DNA of 63,213 nt from Protostelium mycophagum (Eukaryota; Evosea; Variosea; Protosteliida; Protosteliaceae). Below are positions 12,091 to 24,473 of the stretch, in pieces (the first letter of the stretch is position 1; each line of letters starts with the position of its first letter). The position numbers and the translations under genes are program-made. The notes under the pieces were generated by a model. That model made no database searches. It was not told the DNA's origin and saw only the letters and a program-made list of their open reading frames with translations. The DNA is taken from the NCBI GenBank assembly GCA_002081555.1, contig KV921004.1:1-63213 (forward strand). The letters run 5' to 3'.

Positions 12091-14182
12091 ATGAGAGTGG
12101 CTCTTCTTTCTTTGGCTCTGGTCATCTTGGCAAGTGGTGAGAATCGTATTGCAGGTTGTGATGGATGATGGATCTGATGGATCACAGCCGCATTCAACCC
12201 AAACAAGAATGAGTCCCCCATTTGGAAGGTCTTCTGTGGCAATCTCTACGGAGGTCGTCTGGATTCCATCGTTAATCCAGGTATGTATGAGACACAAACT
12301 CAATGATCCTGATGTTCCAAGGAACTTACTCCGCCCATTCTCACAGAGTCTTTGGAGGTTCCAACTTTGGATCTTCAAGCAGCTCCCGCACACCCCTGCA
12401 GCAGTACAATGTCCAATACAAATCAAACTGCACCTCTTGCTCAATCAAAACCGTAAGTCCATTTCGGACAAGGATACATCTGCTGACATTGATCTAGGTG
12501 GACAACAGTAACTACTGGACTGCTGACTTGTATTACAAATGGCCCAACAACACTTACAGCTTGGTCCCTTCAGGCGGTTTGACCGTCTACTATCTTTCCA
12601 GAGGTGAATGGCTTAATCTCTCGAATGTATCATGCTGACTGTCATCACAGGAGGTTCAACCGGCACTCAGAGGACCGATCCCAACTGGCAACCCATCCCC
12701 AAGGGACTTAGAATGGTGGCCGGAACTCCCTCAAGAAGAACCTACAACGACTCTCTCGTCTCTCACCAGGCCATCAACTACGTTTGGTGAGTGAGGATCA
12801 TCATGCCCTCATACTCACCCTCTTCAGTTTGTCATACAGTGGTGGTGGTTTTCCCGAGAGCAACGACTGGAACGGATTAAAGACAAACAGATGCCCCAAC
12901 GGACTTCGCACCCAGGTGAATAACTCTCATCACCTTCTATAAAATTCTGAGAAACACAGGTCTGGTTCCCCATGTGCTGGGACGGAAAGAACTTGGACTC
13001 TGCAGATCACATCTCTCACATGTCTTACCCCATCCAAAGAAAGGATGGAGGTGACTGCCCAGCTACCCACCCCGTCAGAATTCCCGGAGTTTTCTTCGAG
13101 CACACTTTCAACGTCGGAGATTTCCCTCACGGAGACGGAACTAGTGAGTTTTATTTTATTGTGATTTTCTATTTATAGATTCTGACGACCGCCAGACAAC
13201 TTTGTGTGGTCTATGGGAGACAAGACTGGATACGGCCACCACGGAGATTTCCTCAGCGGTTGGGACGAGAAGGTGAGACATCTCTACTTCTCACCCGGCA
13301 CGTCATGACGACATCTCAGGTCATGGCCGCCGCCATCGCCGATCCCAAGTGCTCCAACGACAACCCCGACATGGCCTTTGGAAACGCGGTGAAAAATTGT
13401 CCTCCTCTCTCCCAATATGTTAAGGACGGTACCGAGCCCAAATGCACCGGTCTTTCCGTGAGTAAATCGAAGAAGTCGTCAGAGCTAAACAGCACAGAAA
13501 TCCGTGCCACTGACCGAGAACCTCGGCGTCAGCAGACCTCTTAGCCGTATGCCCGGTTGCTATGACTACAACGGTGTCATCCCAGGTTGTGACAAGTCCC
13601 CCAAGGGATCTGACAACGACGGTACATACTTTATCAAATCCAGCAACAACAAGTTCCTCAGTGCCACCACAAACGGTGTCGTCTATGCCAACAACGATGG
13701 CTCGCTCAAGAGCTACACCGAGGTGAAGACAACTACAATCCCATCTTTCTGACAATACAAAGCTGTGGGCATTCGGACTCGCTCCCGACAACCAAGTCAC
13801 CATCCAAAGCCAAGACTCTTACGGCGTCATCTCTGCACGTGAACAGGCCCAATTGATTTCAAACACTCCAAGCACCTGGGAGTACTGGACCAAGGTCGCC
13901 GTCTCTGGGTCCGACCAAGTCGCCTTCCAGTCCGCACGTAACTCCAGATACCTGACTCAAAACGCCGACGGAACTCTGTCTTTCAACTCGGTGAACATCT
14001 CCACGGCCCAGACTTTTGTGCTCGTGCCAAACGATGGAGGTTTCGTCCCAGCTGACGACGGATTCAACGAACTCGCTGAACAGGCTCCGTTTGTGGGAGA
14101 CATTGTCGGCAAGGGCCATGCCTCAAAGATCGCCGGTGGAATCTTGGCTTTGGTTTTCGCTCTGGTCACACTGCTCTTCTGA
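12091..14182 (+). CDS. Secreted DUF1996-domain protein with GPI-anchor signal
   Basis: Starts MRVALLSLALVILASA, a signal peptide, and the first intron joins to AFNPNKNESPIWKVF. The body shows the DUF1996 pattern: SAHSHRVFGG near the start, YWTADLYYKW, a VWFPMCWDGKNLDS block, SHMSYP, HPVRIPGVFFE, and GDKTGYGHHGDFLSGW. It is followed by a C-terminal half (about 13600-14080) resembling fascin or trefoil repeats: YFIKSSNNKFLSATTNG, VTIQSQDSYG, VAFQSARNSRYLTQNADG. The last 20 residues are hydrophobic after a small-residue spacer (GHASKIAGGILALVFALVTL), as in GPI-anchored proteins. DUF1996 is common in fungal secreted proteins; its activity is not established. I infer a cell-surface or wall glycan role. 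The stop is at 14180-14182. Confidence 0.88.
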
Positions 14183-14368
14183 GCGTTGTACAACATAAAC
14201 GTATTTTAGCATACATTTTATTTAATACCTGGTCTTCTTTGGTGGCCAATCCCTTTGACTTTTTTTTTAATTTAACAAGATCTGCTGGTCTGGATAGTTA
14301 TTATCATGTCCAACAACAACTCCAACAATGAGACATTGAATAACACTGCTTAAACTCCCTCTCAAACT

Positions 14369-14495
14369 NNNNNNNNNNNNNNNNNNNNNNNNNNNNNNNN
14401 NNNNNNNNNNNNNNNNNNNNNNNNNNNNNNNNNNNNNNNNNNNNNNNNNNNNNNNNNNNNNNNNNNNNNNNNNNNNNNNNNNNNNNNNNNNNNNN
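14369..14495. other. Assembly gap (127 N)
   Basis: A run of unknown bases between the 3' end of the DUF1996 gene and the 3' end of the convergent Munc13-like gene. Nothing can be said about its content, and the rest of 14183-14678 shows no gene I can support. Confidence 1.
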
Positions 14496-14678
14496 CCTCA
14501 ACCCACAACATCCCCTCCATAAAAGGCCTCACATCAAGCACCTTTAGACAACAGAATAGGGCATAACACTGCAATTACCTGCAGCTGTATTCCGGCCAAG
14601 AATTCAACCTGCCATCCCAGATTGAGATGAATCAACAATGATTGATTCAGATGACATCATGAATAATGGACAGGTTTT

Positions 14679-17600
14679 CAATCCTTCTTTTCAGTGACAA
14701 AGTTTGAGTTTCCGACGGCTATGGCCTGGTCGCATATATCTTTCCAAGTGATATCCCGATTCTTCCAGTCAAAAAACGAATAACTCTGACAAGATTCAAA
14801 ATTTGAAAAATGGAAAGCGCGGACCGTACCCTTCCGTTTCTCATTTCAATGAGAATGGCGTCCCAAAAGAAGGCGTGCTTCGTCTTTTGGAGTGTCTTTA
14901 TCTCCTTCAGAGGTAACATGGTGGAGACACCACTGTTCTGTCCATCTACATCGATGTAAATATACATAAATACTATAAATATGTTTGAAATGCAGAAACT
15001 CACCGATACGAACGTCAAAAGCGAGGTAATTGGATGTTAAAAACGAGAAGCCCGCAGATTTCACGTCGTTTGTGAGCATTGTACAATTGCCGTAATCTGG
15101 AATGATATAAATCATCATAAAGATTAAAAAACTCACTTTTGAGGATTATCTCCCATAATGGCATCCCAAAGTGTTCTCTGACCTAAAAATAGATCAGTCG
15201 TTCTATTTAGGACCAAACCACGCGTTGTAGATCCCAAACACATCTAAAAACAGACTCACCGCCTGCACCGCTTGGTATTTTGGCACGTCTTCCATGATCC
15301 ATTTTTGCTCGTCTACAAACGCCCGCGCCTCCGCGCTGTCACTTCTTCGTTCTAATATACTCATCACATCGGCCTCTGTGATGGTGGTGCGCTCTCTTCG
15401 CGGGACTGAGGGCGAATCTGACGGGACATAACGTTGTGAAGAGGTCAGTGACTTGTGGCGTTGTGACGTCTGCTCTTCTTGGGCTTCGCTGGTGGGTATC
15501 AGATGTCTGTTTTTTGTGCTGCGGCTCTGCCGATCTACAACGCGCCATGTGGCTCGTTGTAGATATGTTCAAGCTATCTACAACTGTCACATTCATCGTG
15601 GCTATGCCCAGATGAGCGGCAGGTCATGTGAATCTTTTTGCTCCGGTATTTTGGTATTGCGGCTTTGCCGAAATATCATCACGTCGACATCTACAACTCT
15701 GTAGACCATCAAATGAGTGTTTACCGATCGTCGGCCATAGGTTCTTTTAACTTCCACCACATGCTAATCAAGGCCGAACTGGGCTGTGTCCACATCTCTA
15801 ACAGCCTCTTCACAGGTGCCCCTTATCTTCTTTAAATCTTGTACTTGTGGAAAATAATATTCTCAGAATACCATCAAGATTGTGTTACTCAGATCTTCGT
15901 GAATATTCATTTGTTAAATAAAAATAATTGGTTTTACAAATAGAATATATTCATTTGCGGCTTTGCCGCAACAGGAGATACATCCAAAGAGGTGAGACCC
16001 ATAATGATTACCGGCTTCATCAAGGTATGATTTTGATAGACCTTTGCCTTTCATCTGGAATTGTTGTCCGAGTTCTTCCAATACCGGCAATATCTGCCTG
16101 ATCTGACTCTGTCGCATATGTCAGTTTGACATGAACATGTCAACAGTGTGGTATTTGTTTTGACTTGCAGGCCTGTTGAAATATATTAATAATCACCTGC
16201 AGTAGATCTTGGTTTCTCGCAGCAGCAATGGAGTGCAAGTTTGCAACGATGAGCTGCCATATCCTCTTAGACATTCTTGTAAAGAGGATAGGTTGAAGGT
16301 TGTCCATCAACAACTGGAGTTGTTGCTCCACATACTGACGCAGTTGTTTCGCGATGACAGAGACGTTCTGTGTCTGTGCCGCAATCGTCGTGTTTATCGT
16401 ATTACGTATGTGTTCGTGTATCTATAACGAGTCAACCTCTTTCGAAAATTTTCCCGCCAAAATCAATGATTCAAATTTCAAACTGACCTTTTGACTCGTA
16501 GAATTGACCAAGTTGTCCAGAGTGGTCCGAGATGTCTCAAAAGCGCCACGAGAGCAGTCCTCAAATGTCTGTTTTAAGATGTCATGGGTCAACCCGTTAG
16601 ATGTATTTTTGGCTCTGCTGCAAGAGGACTGCAACTCCTCTTCCAAATCGCCGAGGAGCACGTCTAATCTCTCCCTGGCGGACTCGATGTTGTTCATCAG
16701 AATGCATATCTACAACGATTATTTTCGCATATTTCAGATGAAATTTCAAAGAAGTTTTGCCATCGGCACGATTTTTTCATGAAAAATTCTGTGAAAATTC
16801 TGTGAAGATATTATTGAGAATCTGATTTTTCGCGAAATTTCAATGAAAACTCACAGTTACGGGAGGGGAGAAGTTGTTGGGCGGTAAACTCCTCAGAAGT
16901 GACATCGCTTTTTCAAAAGTGGTGTTAACAAACTTCTCCATCGCATTACATATCACCTGATCACGTCAATTTTCCTCGAAATTTCGCGGAAATCTACCTC
17001 TGTGAATTGTATGATGACAAAAGGGTGGTCCAGACATAAAGACTTTAAGAACTCCATCGCGTTTGTTAACGTGTCGCACACGTCAAATAACGAGACGGAA
17101 TTGCTCATCGACCTGTCATTATCCAAGATCATCGCCTGAAAATTTCAGGAAAATTTCAGATACCCTAATAGGACAAAAAAAACGCCAGGGTTCGATTCCT
17201 CCCCCCGCTATTTTTTCTGACCTGGTCCTTCGCGACACTCTCCACCGCCACTTTTTCCACGTTGTTTTTAGTCTCTTTGATCCAGCCGTAGATAAAAGGC
17301 TGGAAACTATCTGCTAAATTCAATGTCATTGTAGACGCCGAAGACGCGTAAAATCGGTTGGTGTCGAGCTCTTTAAGGCGGAAATACAATTCGAAGACGT
17401 CGGAATTCTCATATGCGGCTTCTTCGCAGAATTGTCTTGCCTGTATGACGTCATCATGACGTCATAGAGATTGTCATGATATCATACGTACCAATTCAAC
17501 GAGAAGATTTCTGTATTTGCCGGAAACGTGCCCGGCGAATTCTACGCCACTACAACGAGTCAGAATTATCTCGGAAATTTCCCAATTCAAAGATATCATT

Positions 17601-20600
17601 CAAGACTTTTCATGGAATTTCCCAATTCAAAGATACAATTCAAGACTTTTCATGGAAATTTCACTCACTAATCTTCGAAATCATCGCAGAACTGCATCTC
17701 GGACTCTGCATCTTTCAACATTTTTTTCAGGATAAAAGAGAGCATATAATGCGCTGAAGGCTGGCTCATGGACACATTTGCAGATGAATCCTCTTTGTAC
17801 TGCCTCTTCATCGCAGCAAAGTTGGATGCGACAGCGTTCTGGGAACATGTCAGAAAGATGGAGATTTTCGGACTCTCTGGAGATCTTCTGGAGTGTTTGC
17901 AATTTTGCAGCTCCGCTGCATGGAGAATTCTGATGAAAAGGTTTTTTCGCACTTGTATACAGCGACTGAATTATGCGCGGAGTTGTCAGGTATATTTACG
18001 TAAATCCTTCTGTCAGATAAAATATACCCCCGAAAAAATTATTAAACTTGGGAAAAAATATAAAATTGGTAAAAAAACTTTTAAATTTGGGAAATTTTTT
18101 AAAATTGATGAAAATTATTTTTATTTTAAAATTGGATAAAAAATTTCAAAGTTCAAAAAATGTTAAAAAAACTTGCCGTGAGGCAGTCTTGTATGGTATC
18201 TACGGCCATCTGCTTGGCCTTCTCTTTACTCGCTTTATCGGCGCCAACAGTCAGCAACAAGCGATAGCTTTTTAAAGCAGTGTAGAGAGCCCCCTCTGGT
18301 GTGTTCTATTTTTAGATCAGGAGATGAGGGTTGAAATTTGGAAAATTCTGGGAAATTGTCTTACATTGGGGAAGGATTTACGGTAATTTGTAAAGACATC
18401 TGTCAACTTCTCGCATAATTCAGTCGCAGATTCGAAATATTCCTCCCACTACAACCCGTCAGAAAAAAATCTCCTCGTTGTAGATCGCTTGAAATTAAAA
18501 TATAAATACCTCTTTAGGTGTTAGGTCTTGGTGGCTACGTTTTTGTAGGGATGAGAGTGTAGAGTGCAGCTCTTGCAGCATGGACAGCTTGTGTCTAAAA
18601 TGTAGATTGGTATATTTAATCAACGAGACTTCCCATAACGCTTGGCGTAACCCGAATCTACAACGAGTCAGAAAAAATGGCGGGAAAAACGAGATTTATA
18701 CAGATGACCGTCTCATTGTAATGAAACCAATCTCACCTGTCACGATATTGCGCCAGAATTTTCTCGGAAAATCTGGAATAGAGCGTGTCTCTATCATCCG
18801 ATGGAGAAATCCTCTGCCTGATGACGTCATCACAAACAAAAAAAGGGAGCGGTCGGGATCGAACCCGGAACCTCACCTCATCTCCATGTTGGAATCGCCC
18901 TCCGCGAGGCCTCTCATTAGGATGTCTAAACACTCGGTGTAGTCGAGTACTGCATCCATCTTGCTGCTGTTGATGTGCACATGTGTCCCTTCTCCAGAAC
19001 AAATGAATCGGTAGTATTGTGAGTACGAGTAGTTATATTCGAGGAATAAATGTACCTGGAATATTTATATTTGTTTTAAATTTAAAAAATGGCGGGAATT
19101 TCACAAATGGACTCACTTGTGTCTTTCCGTCCTCTAAAGTGAACCAATCCTCGGAGAAATCTTTCTCGGCGATCTACAACCCGTCATTTTCCATCATCTA
19201 CAACGAGACTCACATCCATCAGGTAGAATTTTGTCTGTGACACGATGTTATCCGATTCGTACAGTGTGATGTGTACATAAGCGTTGGGGTTTAAGACTTC
19301 GAGCATAAACTCCTCGTCCCAAGTGGGTTCGCTCTGCTTACTGAATATATTATCAACGGCGCGTTGTAGACGGACAAATAAAATTCATTTTCTTTATTGT
19401 AAAATTTAAAATAATTTTTAGGTGTTGTAGATACTCACTGTACAGTCTTTGTTTTTCTGACGAATCTATCCGTTGTAGAATCGGGCTGGTGATCTATTTT
19501 TACTACACAGTGGGTGTCCAGTTGTGACCCCTTCTTGCTCGACACAATATCCTTTGCCTCGATCACTGTCACACGTCATCATTTTTGCACGAAATTTCGG
19601 TGAAATTTCGGGGAAATTTCACCTCTCACTGCCATGACGCCGTAAAAACCCTCAGGATTAAAGATGATGGAGGATGAGTTGTCCCGTATATGCTGGATCT
19701 CTCTCTTCTTCCACATTTGGTAGGAATCATCGTTCTACAACCAGTCAATTTATTTTTAAATGTATTCAAGAAATCTTGAATTATTTTAATTCTTCTGGAA
19801 TATAATGAAATAAAACATTTGAAATATGTTGGAAAAATATAAAAATTTTCCTGACGAATAGATAATAATCTATTTATAGTGCAAATCTCACCTCAAAGGC
19901 GGAAGGGGTGTATTTTGGATGTACATTCTGGTTTACAAGTTGTATTCTTTGCGCATACTCTAATAGTATCGGCTCCTTCTCATACGTAAGTGAGTGTTTC
20001 ACCCTCTCTACAACTCTCGACTGATGGATTGAGTCTAAATTTAGACTGGAACCCAGGTGCTTTATGGCAGGTTGTAGTTCGTCACTGGAAAATGAGGATT
20101 TATCGGAATCACTCTTGGACTTGTAATTTGATGTAGGTGCAACAATACTGTGAAGTGCCAGCTCAAAAGCAATTTCCTGGAAATTTTGAGCATCTACAAC
20201 GAGGACTTTTTTATGTTGAAAAATATTCAAATTATGTACCTTGGGAGGGCGGCCTTCTACAATTCTGAATTTGTCGTAAACAGACTTGTAAGGCATCCTC
20301 TTGATCACTCTCAAGATATCCTGCTGAATTTAAATTTCAAATTTTCTTTTGGCGGGAAACTTTTTCATGGCACAAATATTCTGGACGAAAATCGCACCTT
20401 GTCATCGGCGCATAAATAAGACAAGATCTGGTTCCCTTGATCTGCCCTAACGGTCCTGCCATCCGGCTTTACAATCAATATCGTATAATTCGATCTATCC
20501 CCTTCCGTAATCGGAATATTTCCCTCACTACAACGCGTTAACCCCGAATTTTCCGAGAAAATTCCGAGTCAGGAATTCTCCGTGAAATTTACCTGGCGAT

Positions 20601-23600
20601 TTTCTCGAAAAGTTCGTCCGCTGTGCATTCACTCTCGAGAACAACGGTCGTTTCTTTCGGACATTTTAATTCCTCAAAGCTCTCTATCTCTATATGCAAG
20701 ACAAGAGACAAAGACAACCTCTTCGACCTGAACGAAGAGGTGATGCCACTCTTCTTACGTTTTTTGAGGTATACAGAGTCCTGTTGTAGGTCAGTCTTAT
20801 GGACGACTCTCTGCCAAATATCGTTTGTCATTGTGAAAGACATTCTTTATCCGTTGTAGACGGACCGGCTTTGCCGTGGATTCGTACCGCTCATCTACAA
20901 CGAACCAAGATTTGAATTTTTCACCGCCAATGAACGAGAATTCTAAAAATAGAAAACTCACCCCCTCCCGAAGACCGTAGAACGAGATGGAGTAAAGGGG
21001 GTCCATCTCCACCTTATGCTTGGAGCTGTTCACGTGGGCCGTGTCATAAGCATAAGACTTTAAGACATATTTTGATAATACGTCTGGTTCTACAACGAGT
21101 CAGCACGTGTTTATTTCCCGCCAAAATAATAGATTTATTTTGATTGGGAAAAATACAGAAATACAAACTTATTCCGTGAGTTGTAGATAGAGTATTGAGT
21201 AGACTCTGCACCGGCTTAGAAGGAGCAAGAGACACCGACACAACAGGTGTCTCCACCTTGAGCTCTCTATGACCTTCTAATTCCACAGATAAAGTGATGG
21301 GTGCACTATTTATACCGGTGATTTCAATGATCGGCTGTATTCCGTCAGTGTTTGAATTTCGACGAAATTCCCTTGAAAAATGGAGGAGATTTCGGGAAAA
21401 TTTGATGGAAAACTCACTGCAGGGGTGGGATATGAGGAGTTGGGGGAGCTACCAGTGGTGTTGACCCTGGTGATGGCGGGGGATACGTTTCTTGAAGACG
21501 GAGATCGTGGAGATCCCGCCAAAATCCCTCCACCCGCTGGAGACTTTCAGACCTTACAATTTGGCGGGAAAATAATATTTCAGAATTTGAATAAAAACAC
21601 GTGAATCAAAAATCATCCCAATTTGTGAACAAGACCAGATAAATATTTTGCACTTCGCCACAACCATTTCGATGAAATTCCGACGAAATCTCAACTTACG
21701 TCTGAGGTCCGTCGGGATATCCAAAGTATTTACGCTCGCAAAATCGGACCCCGTCGCGAATGATTTGTTCCTCCTATGGGCGCTCCGCACACCAGCAGGT
21801 GAAGGAGGCTGTACAAAAGAAGTATTGCCCACCAGGACGGTCGCGGAGGGCGTGGGTACGAGACCTGCCCCCGCCGCAGCTTTTTTGTCTTCGTTGCCCC
21901 TGACTAAGGAGCCCATTCTTCTGTGCCCATGTCCTGCGGTTTTGAATTTTGAAATCTTCAAAAAGTGTTTTTATGGATTTGTAGATGTCGACAATGTCGA
22001 CAACCCCAGTGGAAACGGATTTTACGCAAACATTGTAGCCGAAAATTCAGGGAAAATTCACCTCTTCGTGGAGACGCGTCTATCTTCTTTTCTTCGGTAT
22101 TTGGTTTCAAATTGAGACTTTGAGACCCGTCAGAATTTGGTAACATGCCGTTAGCCTTCATCCTACTCATTTTTACTTCGTTGTAGATGACCGATTTGAC
22201 TTTCAAAATATTTAATTACAGAGTTCCATTTATGGTTTGCCGCAGGCAAAAAACATCGGCCGGGTTGTAGATGACCAAATTTTTTTTTAATTTTTAATAA
22301 TCTTGTGTTGTAGATTGAAAATTCACCACTGTCCGAGTATCTCTTTGTACGCATTTGTTCGCGCCAAAAAGGATTCAAAGAAATATTTCTTTCCGGTCAG
22401 TTTTCTTGTTACTTCAACCCCGACCGGAAATTTCTTTTCAATGCTCAGGATCTCATTCATCGGTATGACAACCTGTCATGACGTCATACTTTGGGATCTA
22501 CAACGTGCCAGAAATATTCACCTTCTTCTTTGTGCCGAGAACGTTTGAGTAGAAGCATAAGTAGTTGTCCAGGACGCTGAGCTCTCCTTTTCTGCCGAGT
22601 TTTTTCCCTGATAAAGTGCAGCGATACACTGTCATTTTTTAAAAAATTTTCAAATTTTTTTAAATTTTTTTTTAATATTTCTTTGAGATTTTTTAAATTT
22701 TTTGAGATTGTTCTATTTTTAGAACGTGGAATACTCACTGTACAAGATGGATTCTGATGTAGAAACGACCGGAAAATGTCTGAATAACCTGGACCGTATT
22801 TTCGAATTGTTCACGCCCCCCTGACAATTTTAAAATTGAGATCTGGACAGTTGTAAAGTGACAGATTCAGACTTTCGGTGATTCTACAACGCCAATTGTC
22901 CATAATTCAAATGTCGATATTTGTTCTGCACGTTTGCAAGTGGCGTAGCTGTGCACTCTGATGGTTGTGCAAGACACTACAATTGGGGTAAACCCCCTCA
23001 GCCTGCACGTTAATTCCACGTCAGTTACCGCGAGTCGCGGTAAGGAATTGCAGTGCCTTCATCCATCACGAAAGAGATGCAGTCGTCGAAGACAGAAGAG
23101 ACTGTGATGCAAAAACATGAGGCAAAGCCGCAGAGATTCTTTGACTCTATTCCAGCACAGTGTTTTGTTTTTTTTGGGTATCGCTGTAATTTACTTCATG
23201 CAATAATGTTCTAAGTTGGTGATTTGGACGTCCACGATCAGGATTACAAAACGTCACCTCATTCTCATCCAGTGATGAGAAGATGATTTCCAGAAAAATG
23301 TGGATGCTTCCTGTGACGAGACTCTTTTTGCCTTCTGACTCTAATCTCATCCACTGATCGATTGTTTTTGGAATGGTCTGTATGGCTTCCGCGGCATCCA
23401 ACAGCTGCTGTAGAGGTATGACTGCCTCACCCCTATGTAACGTGAATGAAAACATCTCCGCGGGAAGGTCGCAGTTCTGCCACGTCCTTTTGCATTCTGC
23501 AGAGGACATGAAACAAAATGGAAAGATGGAGGGGTCTACATGTAATCATCTCTGGAGGCTCTGTTCTTATTCCAAACTGTGAATTTTAATACACTATCAG

Positions 23601-24013
23601 GGTCATTTAAATCGTCCTCTGAAACCTCCCTATTTCATGTCAATTTCGATCATACAAAACTGTGACGTATCCTCACATCATAAACGTGGCATCTTCCTTG
23701 TTCCACACAGGATTCAAAGTACTGTCTATGATCTTGGTCTTATGTTCCTTCTTTCGTAACCCGACTATGATGTATGGATCGGCTCTGCCTAAAGAGGTTT
23801 AGCTTTAGATGTGTGAAAATACAAACTCACCATTTCGATCCTTGGGTGCAAGATCCTGTGCTTCCACAACTATATATGGCGTCAGTCAACAGAGCGACCA
23901 ATGTCTATTGTCTCCATTTTCAATATAATGATGATGACGTCCCGAAGATCACAAAAATGATTCTCACCAGTGACTCGAATCTTATCTAGATACGAGAAAC
24001 CGTGGTCCGCCAT
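14679..24013 (-). CDS. Munc13/UNC13-like protein: C2 - C2 - MUN - GRAM
   Basis: One long many-exon gene. The N-terminus MADHGFSYLDKIRVTVVEAQ opens a classic C2 domain (DLAPKDRNGRADPYIIVGL, then STLNPVWNKEDATFMM, to GSIHIFLEI near 23290). A basic Ser-rich linker follows (RRMGSLV, HRRNKSFATGSDF, 21.7-21.95 kb). A second C2 domain lies at about 19.25-19.65 kb (MAVRVIEAKDIVSSKKGSQL, SEPTWDEEFMLEVL, DWFTLEDG). The helical MUN region has MHD1-like SFQPFIYGWIKETKNNVEKV (about 17.25 kb) and MHD2-like ILFTRMSKRIWQLIVANL with LPVLEELGQQFQMKGKGLSK (16.0-16.3 kb). The end is a GRAM/PH-like fold (LPLKEIKTLQKTKHAFFWDA, ILIEMRNGR, SYSFFDWKNRD); the stop is at 14679-14681. MUN proteins prime SNARE-dependent fusion and C2 domains bind membrane, often with calcium. 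The GRAM end is unusual for the family. Exon joins in the linker are uncertain. Confidence 0.8.
15955..15971. repeat. GCGGC-loop-GCCGC hairpin
   Basis: TTGCGGC and GCCGCAA flank a TTT loop. It is one of a dispersed family: 15521-15532, 15659-15670, 17906-17920 (TGCAGC/GCTGCA arms with TCC loop), 58940-58952 (GCGGC/GCCGC with TCC loop), 10830-10846 and 20866-20876. Most copies are non-coding. Confidence 0.7.
17184..17216 (+). other. tRNA B-box-like fragment with T-run
   Basis: GGTTCGATTCC (17189-17199) matches the pol III B-box consensus and is followed by a T6 run at 17211-17216. I could not fold a cloverleaf, so this is not a tRNA gene. It lies in an intron of the Munc13-like gene and could be a tRNA or SINE remnant, or chance. 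Confidence 0.3.
17577..17656. repeat. Tandem duplication, 2 x 40 bp
   Basis: Two adjacent 40-base units beginning ATTTCCCAATTCAAAGATA and ending CTTTTCATGGA differ at two or three sites (17577-17616, 17617-17656). It lies in a non-coding stretch of the Munc13-like gene and looks recent. Confidence 0.9.
18838..18868 (-). other. tRNA 3'-end-like fragment (B box plus T7)
   Basis: On the minus strand GGTTCGATCCC (18855-18865) is followed after 10 bases by a T7 run, the spacing seen at the end of a tRNA gene. The matching 5' half and A box were not found. It sits just after a GTGAG 5' splice site, inside an intron of the Munc13-like gene. Confidence 0.35.
23025..23043. repeat. CGCGGTAA palindrome
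   Basis: TTACCGCGA and TCGCGGTAA arms surround one central base. The sequence resembles the arm ends of the CGGTAA palindrome family (45395, 51047, 59619) and lies in a non-coding stretch of the Munc13-like gene. Confidence 0.6.
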
Positions 24014-24473
24014 GATGACCTTATGTGTCCCTGTCGAATCTGTTGTCAAATAATAAAACATTTATTTCCGAAAAATCCAAAATTTATTTTTCAAAAAAGT
24101 TCAATTTTTCGACATTTTATTGGTTGATTTTATTTGGTTCTGTACAATCATTTGGTGCAGGTTGGGAGGGATGATTTCTTTTCATCTACAACCACATCCT
24201 CCACAATCACTTTACCCTCCAAATTACCACACCCGACCGAAGTTTCTCGAAGACGCGTTAGAGTCGTCTTCTTTCATTTGTGAATCAAACCCTCCCTGAG
24301 GCTATATTAAGCTTTAAAAATGTTGATTATAAAATCTGTTTGAGTTGAGTCCTCATGCATTTTGAGCAGTTGATGATGCCACAATTTGAGATCAAAAAGC
24401 CAGGGTTACCCTCTGAAAAATCACGGTCACCGAGAGTCCTGGCGATTGAACACCGATGAATGCTCGGGCAATT

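Noticed and set aside
18838-18920. A complete tRNA gene on the minus strand
   Set aside because: The T arm pairs poorly and no matching 5' acceptor strand, D arm or A box was found.
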